A stretch of DNA of 64,000 nt from Falcatimonas sp. MSJ-15. Lineage in GTDB: Bacteria; Bacillota; Clostridia; Lachnospirales; Lachnospiraceae. The stretch lies in the NCBI RefSeq assembly GCF_018918265.1, contig NZ_JAHLQC010000017.1, forward strand, positions 1 through 64,000, written 5' to 3'. The position numbers were made by a program, and so were the translations under genes. The notes beneath the pieces were generated by a model. The model saw only the letters and a program-made list of their open reading frames with translations. It made no database searches and was not told the origin of the DNA. Below, one piece after another: positions 56,654 to 64,000 of the stretch (positions are counted from its first letter, which is position 1; every line of letters begins with the position of its first letter).

Positions 56654-56979
56654 TATAAGTCATTTATTAAGTGAATTTATTCAAGTATATATATTTGATG
56701 CATTTATGATTTTGGTGGAAATTATTATACATTCCGTTATTATAAAGAAGCTTTCAATAAGAGACAACTTTAAATGATTCCTAGGAACAGTATTTCAATT
56801 TTTATGAGGAGTATTAACATACTTAGCTATATATTATGTACTAAAGTAGAAAAATTTTACAGCAATTCTAATTGAAAGCAGCAGTATATATAGTGTATAA
56901 TTATGGTAATTGTGGGATGAAGTGTTTATATGAAACATATGTGCTGAGAAAATCAGAAGTTGAAGGAGAAATTTGTGCA
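56654..56979. other. 326-base intergenic region
   Basis: AT-rich, no ORF with a ribosome site, no clear terminator or repeat. A TTCCTAGGAA palindrome lies near 56775. Confidence 0.4.
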
Positions 56980-57282
56980 ATGCAAGAGAAAATATCTGCC
57001 AACAAAATATTGTCTTCTATACCACTTATGTTTGGTATACTATCATTATTTTCATTTGTGATTTACTTTTACAGTGCAAATCATGCACCATATACCTATA
57101 TTGATGTTATATTTTTGGGACCATTTTTCTCATTTGTTGGAATAGTGATTTCTATTATCACACGAAAGAGTCGAAAAATATATCCTGCACTATGGACATC
57201 AGGGATTATTAGTTGCATGCTTGGCTTTATTGTATGTATGTTGGTTTTTATTGTGTTGATAATGCTAATGGCAGCTAAATAG
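56980..57282 (+). CDS. Small membrane protein, unknown
   Basis: About 100 residues from the ATG at 56980 (AAGGAG 11 bases upstream), with three hydrophobic helices: LMFGILSLFSFVIYFY, VIFLGPFFSFVGIVISII, and the long C-terminal ISCMLGFIVCMLVFIVLIML. A longer frame from 56872 lacks a ribosome site. It resembles DUF4190-like membrane proteins but is not firmly assigned. Confidence 0.5.
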   Translation: MQEKISANKILSSIPLMFGILSLFSFVIYFYSANHAPYTYIDVIFLGPFFSFVGIVISIITRKSRKIYPALWTSGIISCMLGFIVCMLVFIVLIMLMAAK

Positions 57283-57517
57283 AATATAATGATAGATATT
57301 TACAATGAAATCGTTGATATCATAATTCATTCGAGCTTGGATGGAATTGAAGAAGTAGTAGGTATTATGCAATGATAAATAATATAGTGTGCGAAGTGTT
57401 ACTTCGTGTCAAAATCCAGTTTACGATATTGAGAGATAACTGCTTGTTTTCAAAATTAAGATGAAGATGTTGAATTATTTTAGAATTAAATTTTTAATAA
57501 TAAAGGAGAGAATTATT

Positions 57518-57904
57518 ATGAAAGAAACAAATTGTAAAATAAGATTGATGATTGGAAGTGTTGCTTTAATATTAGCAGGTGTATTAGTTTCCTGTATTTT
57601 GTTAAGATATCAAAAAGATTGGATAATGCTTGTGGGAATCATTACCTTTATAATTATATTTTTAAAGTGTTTCAGATATGAGAACTTTGAAAAATATATT
57701 TATAACAAGTTGTCAAAACATCTTAATCTTCTATCTATAATTTTAATAACTATAGCATTAACGCTTTTGCCTGATTCTGCGGTAACAATGATGAATGAAA
57801 AATATCAAGGGATGTTGTATTTTATTTCATTCCTATGTTGGTTTATGGGGTTGTATTTTTTAAGTATAAAGAGTGAGTATAAAAATAAGATTGAAAATAA
57901 ATAA
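57518..57904 (+). CDS. Small membrane protein, unknown
   Basis: About 128 residues from the ATG at 57518 (AAAGGAGAG upstream). Four hydrophobic segments are visible: VALILAGVLVSCILL, IMLVGIITFIIIFL, LLSIILITIALTLLP and MLYFISFLCWFMGLYFLSI. Charged ends. No family recognised. Confidence 0.55.
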   Translation: MKETNCKIRLMIGSVALILAGVLVSCILLRYQKDWIMLVGIITFIIIFLKCFRYENFEKYIYNKLSKHLNLLSIILITIALTLLPDSAVTMMNEKYQGMLYFISFLCWFMGLYFLSIKSEYKNKIENK

Positions 57905-58206
57905 TAGAATGTTATGGTTATTTGAAAATTCTGTTGATTCTAAATGGCAGAGTTGCCTTTGTTACAGACTTGAAATTTACCAAAGCTTTTAACAAAATTG
58001 ATGACAAAAATATGCCTAGATATACTAAAATATGTCAGAATAAGTGAAAAATGAAGAAAATATAAGCCGATGTATGATGATTATGAAAAAATAGGTGACG
58101 GTAATTATCGTATAAAAAAACGTAAATAGATTTTTGCAAAATTAATATAAATATAAAGCTATTATAATCACGATAGATGATTTTGTCGTGGTTTTTCTAT
58201 TATTAC
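57905..58206. other. Intergenic region with a terminator before the toxin-antitoxin genes
   Basis: A hairpin (AATCACGA 58166-58173 with TCGTGGTT 58186-58193, then T) insulates the toxin-antitoxin promoter from upstream. A 19-codon ORF at 58069-58128 has no ribosome site and is probably a remnant. Confidence 0.5.
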
Positions 58207-58252
58207 TTGACACATTATCAATCAATGATATATACTATCAATTGATAGTATA
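58207..58252 (+). promoter_or_regulatory. Promoter and palindromic operator of the toxin-antitoxin operon
   Basis: TTGACA (58207-58212) and TATACT (58231-58236) are 18 bases apart. A perfect 22-bp palindrome at 58231-58252 (TATACTATCAA followed by its reverse complement) begins in the -10 box. A related partial copy (TATCA...TGATA) overlaps the spacer at 58217-58230. This is a typical site for autorepression by the HTH antitoxin. Confidence 0.8.
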
Positions 58253-58267
58253 TACGCTCTTGATAAA

Positions 58268-58681
58268 GTGGAGGTGATAGCCATTAAAATACCTATTCGC
58301 TCAGAAAAAAAGGATGTAAAAGCTTTTTTAGAAGAATTAAAAGAAGTTTTAGAAGCTGAAAACTTTAATATAGATGATAACTTATTAATCATTAAATCTA
58401 GCAAGGATGAAATTGAGTATTCTACAAATTATACGATGACGGATTTGGATTATGATTCATCAGATATCGTTGAAAGACTTAAAGAACTTACAGTTTCAGA
58501 ATATTCAGAAACGTTGATAGATAAAGATGATGATAAGCCACCATTATTGTTTGTGTTTGGCAAAGATATTAACAGTAAGCTGATATATATTAAGCTTAAA
58601 ATAAAAGGAGAAATAACAAAGAGGGTATTGTGTTTATCGTTTCATTACGCAAAGCATGATATGGAGTTCCCATACAAATAA
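58268..58681 (+). CDS. Putative toxin of a type II system (MqsR/RelE-like)
   Basis: About 133-137 residues. The N-terminal region is helical (KKDVKAFLEELKEVLEAE), and the C-terminal half (LLFVFGKDINSKLIYIKLKI, then VLCLSFHYAKHDMEFPY) has the compact beta-sheet pattern of mRNA-cleaving MqsR/RelE-like toxins. The start is uncertain: GTG at 58268 overlaps the GGAGG site, so GTG 58274 or an ATT at 58283 may be used. It is 29 bases upstream of the antitoxin gene and directly behind the operator. Confidence 0.65.
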   Translation: MEVIAIKIPIRSEKKDVKAFLEELKEVLEAENFNIDDNLLIIKSSKDEIEYSTNYTMTDLDYDSSDIVERLKELTVSEYSETLIDKDDDKPPLLFVFGKDINSKLIYIKLKIKGEITKRVLCLSFHYAKHDMEFPYK

Positions 58682-58710
58682 AGGGAATGAAGGTGAAAGG
58701 AGACATGGCA

Positions 58711-59751
58711 ATGAACGGAGGCAAGCTTATAAGAAAAATCAAAATGGAGTGTCCACTCTGTGATAAGGTTCACGAGATTGAACAAAGGATACGCGTTGCT
58801 AAGACTATTATTAAAGGCGAAGAAGTTAATTACGAGGAAAACTACTACTTTTGCCCAAATAGTGAAGAAGATGAAAATGAGTTTTCGACAGCAAAGATGG
58901 AAAATGAGAATCTGTTGAATGCTCGAAATGAGTATCGAAAAGCACATGGTTTACTAACATCTAATGATATTGTAGCTATTCGAGAAAAATATGGTTTATC
59001 TCAGGTGGACCTTGCCAAATTGCTTGGATGGGGAGAAGCTACAATTTCAAGATATGAAAGTAAAGCTATTCAAGACGATGCATATGATAATATGCTTAGA
59101 ATCATTGATGATAATCCTTTAGCTGCTTTAGATTTATTGCAAAAGAATGGTGAACAATTTGCTGAAAATAAAAAGCTGGCTATTAAGCAAAAGATAATGG
59201 AGAATCTTGATGAAGAAGGTAGAGAGTATCTTCAAAGAAAAGCGCTGGAAAGCGAGTATGTTGAATATGAAGAATTAAGTGATTCAAATGGAATGATGAA
59301 ACTTAATATACCAAAGTTGGAGTTGGTTATTTCGTATTATGCAAGTAAGATAAAGAAGTTGTATAAAGTTAAATTGATGAAAATGCTTTGGTATGCGGAT
59401 TCACTTAGTTATAAGTTTCATGGTCATGCGATGACTGGATTGGTATATTGTCACGAGGATATGGGGGCATTGCCTATTGGACATTACAAAATAGGAGGAC
59501 TTCAATTTGTAAACATGGAGGAGGAATGTGATTATGAAAATGTTAAGTACCATTTCCTACCTAATGATAAGCTTGATGAGTCTGAGCTGTCTGTAGAAGA
59601 AAAGGAAATATTAGATAAAGTGATTGAAAAATTCAAATCATATACTGCTCAACAGATTATCGAATATATGCATGATGAGATTGCATATAAAAAGACTGCT
59701 GATAAAGAAATTATTCCTTTTAGTTTGGCAGAGCAAATACGAGATTTTTAA
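58711..59751 (+). CDS. Antitoxin with MqsA-like zinc/HTH domain and Panacea (DUF4065) domain
   Basis: A 346-residue protein from the ATG at 58711 (AAAGGAG 8 bases upstream). Residues 8-60 hold a zinc-finger-like segment with ECPLC and YFCPNS (the fourth Cys is replaced by Ser). Next is an HTH at about 95-120 (YGLSQVDLAKLLGWGEATIS). From about 215 on it has the SocA/Panacea domain (KLMKMLWYADSLSYKFHG, then GLVYCHEDMGALPIGHY). Panacea domains neutralise many unrelated toxins. It would bind the palindrome at 58231-58252 and shut its own operon. Confidence 0.88.
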   Translation: MNGGKLIRKIKMECPLCDKVHEIEQRIRVAKTIIKGEEVNYEENYYFCPNSEEDENEFSTAKMENENLLNARNEYRKAHGLLTSNDIVAIREKYGLSQVDLAKLLGWGEATISRYESKAIQDDAYDNMLRIIDDNPLAALDLLQKNGEQFAENKKLAIKQKIMENLDEEGREYLQRKALESEYVEYEELSDSNGMMKLNIPKLELVISYYASKIKKLYKVKLMKMLWYADSLSYKFHGHAMTGLVYCHEDMGALPIGHYKIGGLQFVNMEEECDYENVKYHFLPNDKLDESELSVEEKEILDKVIEKFKSYTAQQIIEYMHDEIAYKKTADKEIIPFSLAEQIRDF

Positions 59752-59777
59752 GTATGTAAGAGAAAACTCTTCACACA

Positions 59778-59812
59778 GAAACAGTCAGAGCTTAGGCACT
59801 GACTGTTTCCTT
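59778..59812 (+). terminator. Terminator of the toxin-antitoxin operon
   Basis: GAAACAGTCAG (59778-59788) pairs perfectly with CTGACTGTTTC (59799-59809); the following T run is weak. Confidence 0.65.
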
Positions 59813-59850
59813 GCTAAAGTTTACCCTTCAAAATTATTCATAGCAAAATA

Positions 59851-59994
59851 ATGATACCAAAAATTGACAAAGGAATTCATTATGTAACTGTTGAAAAAAT
59901 AAACTATATTGTTGGATATAATGACATAAAAGCTGGTGATATTTTTATGCCTGAAGATGCGATGGAAGAGTTATTTGCTTTTACACAGATGTGA
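59851..59994 (+). CDS. 47-residue ORF, possible remnant
   Basis: Frame with sensible composition (KGIHYVTVEKINYIVGYND) but no ribosome site. It overlaps the next frame by four bases. It may be the surviving part of a larger gene. Confidence 0.3.
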   Translation: MIPKIDKGIHYVTVEKINYIVGYNDIKAGDIFMPEDAMEELFAFTQM

Positions 59995-60239
59995 TCGCAT
60001 TACCAATTAAGATGGCGCCGATGATTATTGCGATAAGCGTATTTGGAATTGGATTATATATTACAATGTGGGAAGACAGGAAGATAGGATATTTTAAATG
60101 CAGGAATTGTAATGAACTGTTTACTCCAACATTTATGCAATATAATATGGGAATGCATATTGTGAGTATAAGATATTTAAAATGTCCTCATCATTGTAAG
60201 ACAAGAAACCGGTGCAAGAAAGTCATGACCAAAGAGTGA
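59991..60239 (+). CDS. Small zinc-ribbon protein with an N-terminal membrane helix
   Basis: About 82 residues. A helix (MIIAISVFGIGLYITMW) is followed by a zinc-ribbon-like part: FKCRNCNELFTP, then RYLKCPHHCKTRNRCKK, close to small Lachnospiraceae zinc-ribbon proteins. It starts with GTG at 59991, overlapping the previous stop, and has no ribosome site, so it may be the end of a longer lost gene. Confidence 0.5.
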   Translation: MIALPIKMAPMIIAISVFGIGLYITMWEDRKIGYFKCRNCNELFTPTFMQYNMGMHIVSIRYLKCPHHCKTRNRCKKVMTKE

Positions 60240-60330
60240 TAATCAAATCATACAGACAGGGTATGGCAACAGCAGGTTGCTTTTCAGAATATGAATTTTT
60301 CTATATGATATAATTATGGAGGTGATGACT

Positions 60331-61098
60331 ATGGAAACAAAAAATATTATTTTGAAACTTCGTACAGAAAGAGGAATGTCACAAGATGAGTTGGCAGATA
60401 AAATCATGGTCACAAGGCAGGCGGTATCACGTTGGGAAAATGGAGATACCGTTCCAAATACTGATACGCTCAAACTATTATCTAAAGAATTTGATGTATC
60501 AATCAATACGCTTTTGGGAGAACCTAGAAAGCTGATCTGCCAGTGCTGTGGGATGCCAATTGATGATGATTCCATATTGGGACGTGATAAGGATGGCATA
60601 TTAAATGAGGAGTATTGTAAATGGTGCTATGCAGATGGAACGTACACATATAATGATATGGATGAATTGATTGATGTGTGTGTAAAGAATATGGTAAATG
60701 AAAACTTTACCGAAGAACAGGCACGCTCTTATCTGAAAGACATGCTTCCAAAGTTAGATTACTGGAACAGGTATGATGAGCTTAGTGACAATGGGCAGTT
60801 TGAAGAGTTTAAAAAGCAATTGATAAATGAAATTAATGCTCTGCATATAGACGGACTTCCAAGGGTAGACAAACTAAATGCACTTGTGGGGAAATATGTG
60901 AATCTGGAATATACTCTGCCTAATGGACGAAAAGTGAAATTTCTTGATGATCAGAAAACATATCTGGGAAATCAACTAGAGTCTGAATTCGGAGGAGACA
61001 GGTGCTTTGGTATTTTGGCAAATATGGATTTTATTCTGGTATGTACATATGAGAAGGATGGTAAAAATCCGGAGCTGTTGATTTATAAAAAGAGATAA
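60331..61098 (+). CDS. XRE-family regulator with zinc-ribbon domain
   Basis: A 255-residue protein from the ATG at 60331 (GGAGG 8 bases upstream; the earlier ATGs overlap the site). Residues 8-62 are an XRE helix-turn-helix (SQDELADKIMVTRQAVSRWE). A zinc ribbon follows (CQCCGMPI ... EEYCKWCYADGTY), then about 130 residues with no clear family, including LPRVDKLNALVGKYVNLEY. Similar HTH plus zinc-ribbon proteins are common in Lachnospiraceae; their ligands are unknown. Confidence 0.8.
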   Translation: METKNIILKLRTERGMSQDELADKIMVTRQAVSRWENGDTVPNTDTLKLLSKEFDVSINTLLGEPRKLICQCCGMPIDDDSILGRDKDGILNEEYCKWCYADGTYTYNDMDELIDVCVKNMVNENFTEEQARSYLKDMLPKLDYWNRYDELSDNGQFEEFKKQLINEINALHIDGLPRVDKLNALVGKYVNLEYTLPNGRKVKFLDDQKTYLGNQLESEFGGDRCFGILANMDFILVCTYEKDGKNPELLIYKKR

Positions 61099-61121
61099 TA
61101 TAAACAAAAATAAAAGTCTCG

Positions 61122-61173
61122 ACAAATAAACGACCGTTTACTGTTATTAAGATGTAAACGGTCGTTTATTTGT
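61122..61173. terminator. 20-bp perfect inverted repeat after the XRE gene
   Basis: Arms 61122-61141 and 61154-61173 match exactly over 20 bp with a 12-base loop; the centre reads CGACCGTTTAC. It is T-rich on both outer sides. It may be a terminator, but the length and perfection also suit a mobile-element or operator palindrome. Confidence 0.7.
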
Positions 61174-61188
61174 TTACGCGAGCAACGA

Positions 61189-61284
61189 GCCAAAGTCTGT
61201 GCTTGCACAAGACCTTGGCTCTGTAAGCGGCTGTATTACTTTGTTATTTTTATGCCAAAGTCCGTGCTTATACAAGACCTTGGC
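61189..61284. repeat. Two copies of a 31-bp hairpin element
   Basis: A hairpin with the form GCCAAAGTCYGTGC...AAGACCTTGGC occurs at 61189-61219 and again at 61254-61284 in the same direction. The copies differ at a few bases, and each can fold. The loop bases vary more than the arms. The pattern resembles repeated palindromic elements. Confidence 0.75.
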
Positions 61285-61345
61285 GACTGCTGCGACAGTT
61301 ATTCTAACCTGTACTTGAATTATGCAAAACAGTGTGATATATTAA

Positions 61346-61363
61346 AACTACCGAATGGTAGTT
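61346..61363. promoter_or_regulatory. TetR operator
   Basis: AACTACC-GAAT-GGTAGTT is a perfect 7-bp inverted repeat, 47 bases before a TetR-family start codon. It is a likely autorepression site. Confidence 0.65.
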
Positions 61364-61409
61364 AAAACAAAACTAATAGGTAATATATAGGAGATGATTA
61401 AAACAAACA

Positions 61410-62015
61410 ATGAGTGATACAAGAAAAAAAGAGATTATCATGGCTACATTGGAGTTGGCGGCGAATAAAGGACTTGGTAACGTATCCATGAATATGATTG
61501 CAGACAAAGTTGGGATAAAAAAACCGTCATTATACAATCATTTTGCATCCAAAGAGGAGCTTGTTGAAGTAATGTATCAATTTCTCCGAGAAGAGGCTAA
61601 GAAAAATGCCAATATAGGCGCAATTGATTATACGATTATTTTTGCCGGCAAGAGTGCTTTGGAAATATTGAAGATGATGGTCGGAGGATATTTTAACATG
61701 AACCAGCAGGAACATATGCTAAATTTCTACAAGATTATCTATTCCGAAAGAAGTCTGAATCCTATGGCAGCAAAAATTGTCGCAGAAGAGACGGATAAGA
61801 TGATTATTGCAACGAAGCAGCTGTTTTATGCGATGGAAGTACATAAATTACTTCATTTTACAAATCCGGATATGAGTGCGGTAAGCTTTGCTATGACCGT
61901 ACATGGGCTGATGGATTACGAACTGGATCAGAGCAATGGTAAGTGTAGATATGAAACAGATAAGAATCTTTTGGACGATTATCTGAAGTGGTTTTGTGAG
62001 GAGAATGCTGTATGA
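61410..62015 (+). CDS. TetR-family transcriptional regulator
   Basis: A 201-residue repressor. The N-terminal HTH is clear (IIMATLELAANKGLGNVSMN, then VGIKKPSLYNHFASKEEL). The C-terminal ligand domain is not close to a known one. The ribosome site AGGAG is 17 bases before the ATG, unusually far, so translation may be weak. The palindrome at 61346 is probably its site. It is followed by a remnant frame and another TetR gene. Confidence 0.85.
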   Translation: MSDTRKKEIIMATLELAANKGLGNVSMNMIADKVGIKKPSLYNHFASKEELVEVMYQFLREEAKKNANIGAIDYTIIFAGKSALEILKMMVGGYFNMNQQEHMLNFYKIIYSERSLNPMAAKIVAEETDKMIIATKQLFYAMEVHKLLHFTNPDMSAVSFAMTVHGLMDYELDQSNGKCRYETDKNLLDDYLKWFCEENAV

Positions 62016-62133
62016 TAAAGAAAAAGAGTTTATTGAATTAGATTATTTCGGGATTGTTGAAAGAATCAGTGTGTTTGCTGCGACAGGATATAATGCAGTG
62101 CCTGGAATAGAACTGTATCGGATGAAGTTTTAG
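62005..62133 (+). pseudogene. 42-residue remnant after the TetR gene
   Basis: An open frame begins inside the end of the TetR gene (MLYDKEKEFIELDYFGIVER...GIELYRMKF), with GAGGAG close before it. The pattern is protein-like, but it stops early, so it is probably the start of a truncated gene once regulated by the TetR protein. Confidence 0.35.
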
Positions 62134-62181
62134 AAAGTGAAAAAATATATACTTGTCATTGCCATGTATGTATAAAGTGAT

Positions 62182-62220
62182 ATACTATAAACAAGTTTAC
62201 AATAAACTAATTTATAGTAT
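62182..62220. promoter_or_regulatory. Operator palindrome before the second TetR gene
   Basis: ATACTATAAA (62182-62191) and its reverse complement (62211-62220) flank an inner palindrome AGTTTA-CAA-TAAACT (62194-62208). Both lie within 52 bases of the TetR start codon, so self-regulation is likely. Confidence 0.6.
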
Positions 62221-62232
62221 TGGAGATATTAT

Positions 62233-62865
62233 ATGCCAAGTAGTCCAAAAATAAAAAAAGAAGATATGTTGCAGGCTGCACTGGGGCTTGTTTCAAAAAA
62301 TGGATATGCCGCTCTTAACATAAAAGCTGTAGCCGGGGAATTGGGATGCTCTACAGCACCGATTTCATGGCAGTTTGGTGGAATGGATGGATTGCGTGAG
62401 GAACTGATTCCTTTTGCGGAGCAGTATGTGGAGGATAAGTATTACAGTCGGAATGAAAACGAACTTGCAACATTCGAACAAAGAGGAAAAGGAACCATTG
62501 ACTTAGCATTAGAAAATCCTAATTTGTTTCGTTTCCTTTACATGGGAGAGCGAAGCCAACTGCTAAGTACAGGTTTCGAGTTACAGACGAATAATCAGGA
62601 TGCCGCTAATGTGTATCAGGAGATGGCACAACTGCTTGGAATTACACCAAAACAGGTAATGGATTTTGCGATGACAATGATGGTGTATACACAGGGGATA
62701 GGAACCCTGATTGCATCAGGAATCGTCAAGGATACGAAAGAAAATATGTATCATATGCTTCATAATACCGGTATGACATATTTAAAAGGCTTAGGTGTGA
62801 AGGATAGCACTTTATGGGATTTATCAGGAGGTGACAGGTCAGATGAAAGCAGTAGTAACGGATAA
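62233..62865 (+). CDS. TetR-family transcriptional regulator
   Basis: A 210-residue repressor with the HTH at about residues 10-55 (MLQAALGLVSKNGYAALNIK, then LGCSTAPISWQFGGMDGL). The Ser-Trp-Gln-Phe turn is a variant of the usual YYHF. The ligand domain is unknown, but a WHG-type TetR C-terminal domain is likely. GGAGATATT precedes the ATG. It overlaps the KTR gene and lies before an ABC ATPase gene, which suggests control of an exporter. Confidence 0.85.
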   Translation: MPSSPKIKKEDMLQAALGLVSKNGYAALNIKAVAGELGCSTAPISWQFGGMDGLREELIPFAEQYVEDKYYSRNENELATFEQRGKGTIDLALENPNLFRFLYMGERSQLLSTGFELQTNNQDAANVYQEMAQLLGITPKQVMDFAMTMMVYTQGIGTLIASGIVKDTKENMYHMLHNTGMTYLKGLGVKDSTLWDLSGGDRSDESSSNG

Positions 62866-63025
62866 ATGGATACTGTGTCCGGTATGCAAAGCAAAGACAC
62901 GGACGCAAATACTGGATGATACGGAATTAAAACATTTTCCGCTGTTTTGTCCAAAATGTAAAGAAAGTTTTATTATCAATGTAAAGGATCATATAGTGGA
63001 TTACAAATCCATTGCCAGACGCTAA
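62843..63025 (+). CDS. Cysteine-rich KTR-family small protein
   Basis: About 60 residues (ATG 62843; an in-frame GTG at 62831 overlaps GGAGG). Two CxxC zinc pairs (CPVC, CPKC) and the KTR motif (KAKTRTQI, FPLFCPKC) are exact for the Cys_rich_KTR family, which often lies on integrative elements of gut Firmicutes. It overlaps the TetR gene. Function unknown. Confidence 0.8.
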   Translation: MKAVVTDKWILCPVCKAKTRTQILDDTELKHFPLFCPKCKESFIINVKDHIVDYKSIARR

Positions 63026-63181
63026 GACGCAGAGCAGAAACGAAATGTTTTTTGCTTGCGTCTTTTTGCGTTAATCTTTGCTCCGTGTCATATCCTAATA
63101 AGCTATATGAATGCAGTTTTAATATGATGATTTATGTTTCGGATGCTCATCCGATAGAAGTGATAGAAGATTAGAAAAAGA

Positions 63182-63231
63182 TTGGCAAGTTACCACTTGG
63201 TTACTATAATATAAGTAACCGAGTGGTAACT
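63182..63231 (+). promoter_or_regulatory. Strong promoter inside an 18-bp inverted repeat
   Basis: TTGGCA (63182-63187) and TATAAT (63205-63210) are exactly 17 bases apart. Two 18-base arms (63188-63205 and 63214-63231), complementary at 17 of 18 positions, lie in the spacer and just past the -10 box. A dimeric or tetrameric repressor on them would block polymerase. Confidence 0.8.
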
Positions 63232-63257
63232 AACGACGGATATGGGGGTAAAAATAG

Positions 63258-63473
63258 ATGAAGTGTTCAAAATGTGGTAAAGAAATGAGAAAAGGATATT
63301 TATTCAGCAGTAAGGATGGAGCTTTCAGCTTTGCAAATGAAGTACCAGGAGTCTTTGAGAATGCAAAAAATGCAGAGGGTTTTGTAGAAATAACAAAACT
63401 CAAACCAAGTCACAGGGCAAGAGTGGAAGCGAACTGCTGTGAAGAATGCAGAATGATAGTGATTAATTACTGA
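63258..63473 (+). CDS. Small zinc-ribbon protein (DUF6487-like)
   Basis: A 71-residue protein with KCSKCGKEMRKGYLFSSKDG at the start and CCEEC near the end, four Cys that can bind zinc. It matches the small DUF6487-like proteins of Firmicutes. GGGGG lies 9 bases before the ATG, directly downstream of the palindromic promoter. Confidence 0.75.
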   Translation: MKCSKCGKEMRKGYLFSSKDGAFSFANEVPGVFENAKNAEGFVEITKLKPSHRARVEANCCEECRMIVINY

Positions 63474-63493
63474 TAGTGACAGCAACAGTAATT

Positions 63494-63601
63494 ATGCAGG
63501 TATGGGGATGGACGATTTTCACCTTCATATTACTTTTTAACATATGGTTTCTATTAAAAAAGGTAAATCCAACGTATACTGCGTCATCTAAGGAAAGATG
63601 A
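63494..63601 (+). CDS. 35-residue hydrophobic small protein
   Basis: One membrane helix (WTIFTFILLFNIWFLL) and a basic tail. It has no clear ribosome site, but it fills the gap before the ABC gene and ends 17 bases before it. It could be a small exporter subunit or a chance frame. Confidence 0.35.
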   Translation: MQVWGWTIFTFILLFNIWFLLKKVNPTYTASSKER

Positions 63602-63617
63602 AACGAAAGGAGAAAAT

Positions 63618-64000
63618 ATGGAATCAGATATAATTAAAATCAGCCATCTGAATAAAAGCTTTGGCGAAGTAAAAGCTGTAAATGATTTGAGCTTTCGTGT
63701 GAAAAAAGGAGAATTGTTTGCGTTTCTTGGTGTAAACGGTGCAGGGAAAAGTACAACCATTTCAATTCTGTGTGGACTTTTGAAAAAAGACAGTGGAACG
63801 GTTCAGGTAAACGGAATAGAAACTGACAAAGCCGGTGCACAGACAAAAAGGATGCTTGGTGTTGTATTTCAGGATAGCGTACTTGATAAACCGCTTACGG
63901 TGAAAGAAAACCTAATGAGCAGAGCTGCTTTGTATGGCATTACAGGAAATGCCTTTGATAAGAGATTACAGGGGTTGGTCGAGATTTTGGATTTTGACGA
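63618..64000 (+). CDS. ABC transporter ATP-binding protein (partial, cut by window end)
   Basis: The first 127 residues of an ATPase of the DrrA/NatA type. Walker A is GVNGAGKST near residue 38, and the Q-loop is VFQDSVLDKPLTVKENL. AAAGGAG lies 7 bases before the ATG. Its permease should follow outside the window. The TetR gene and palindromic promoter upstream suggest a regulated drug exporter. Confidence 0.9.
   Translation, partial: MESDIIKISHLNKSFGEVKAVNDLSFRVKKGELFAFLGVNGAGKSTTISILCGLLKKDSGTVQVNGIETDKAGAQTKRMLGVVFQDSVLDKPLTVKENLMSRAALYGITGNAFDKRLQGLVEILDFD

Noticed and set aside
58069..58128. 19-codon frame before the toxin-antitoxin genes
   Set aside because: No ribosome site and no similarity recognised.

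Overview
The window reads as an AT-rich, low-GC Gram-positive chromosome, most likely a gut Lachnospiraceae (Clostridia). The reasons are strong AGGAGG-type ribosome sites, permuted GH3 and GH94 sugar enzymes, a BceRSAB set, glycine and tetrahydrofolate riboswitches, and Cys-rich KTR and DUF6487-type small proteins. No rRNA or tRNA gene was seen.

Layout. 1-170: edge of a probable insertion sequence. 319-12503: a beta-glucoside locus with two GH94 phosphorylases, an AraC regulator, a lipoprotein-dependent sugar ABC importer and a GH3 beta-glucosidase whose two domains are in reversed order. 12632-17076: an EAL phosphodiesterase, a Dabb protein and a chemotaxis receptor. 17491-27549: peptidases, an ABC exporter, and an amino-acid group (RocB-like peptidase, guanidino-group hydrolase, HisC-like aminotransferase, D-2-hydroxyacid dehydrogenase, AEC carrier). 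Two unrelated noncoding minisatellites flank the hydrolase gene. 27690-32269: a BceRSAB-type peptide-antibiotic sensing and detoxification operon with recognisable regulator sites. 32335-35024: a MATE pump and a GGDEF-GAF protein on the minus strand.

36104-39212 is a glycine-riboswitch operon of two uncharacterised membrane proteins and an M20 amidohydrolase. A second MATE gene (39610) has a long structured leader. 42681-46786 holds rsgA and a THF-riboswitch folate operon (folE, HD protein, folP, folBK fusion).

46800-64000 is accessory DNA: three ADP-ribose-processing genes (one a macro-HTH fusion), a half-length MreB-like protein, an AbiF/Abi_2 HEPN gene directly behind a complete small-RNA transcription unit (promoter, structured RNA, terminator), a toxin-antitoxin pair with a Panacea-type antitoxin and a perfect 22-bp operator, a kinase-fold protein, several small membrane or zinc proteins, gene remnants, two TetR regulators with palindromic operators, and an ABC ATPase cut by the window end.

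The strongest candidate for an unusual system is the AbiF toxin plus small RNA at 51914-52921. Next come the glycine-riboswitch transporter/amidohydrolase operon and the Panacea toxin-antitoxin unit.
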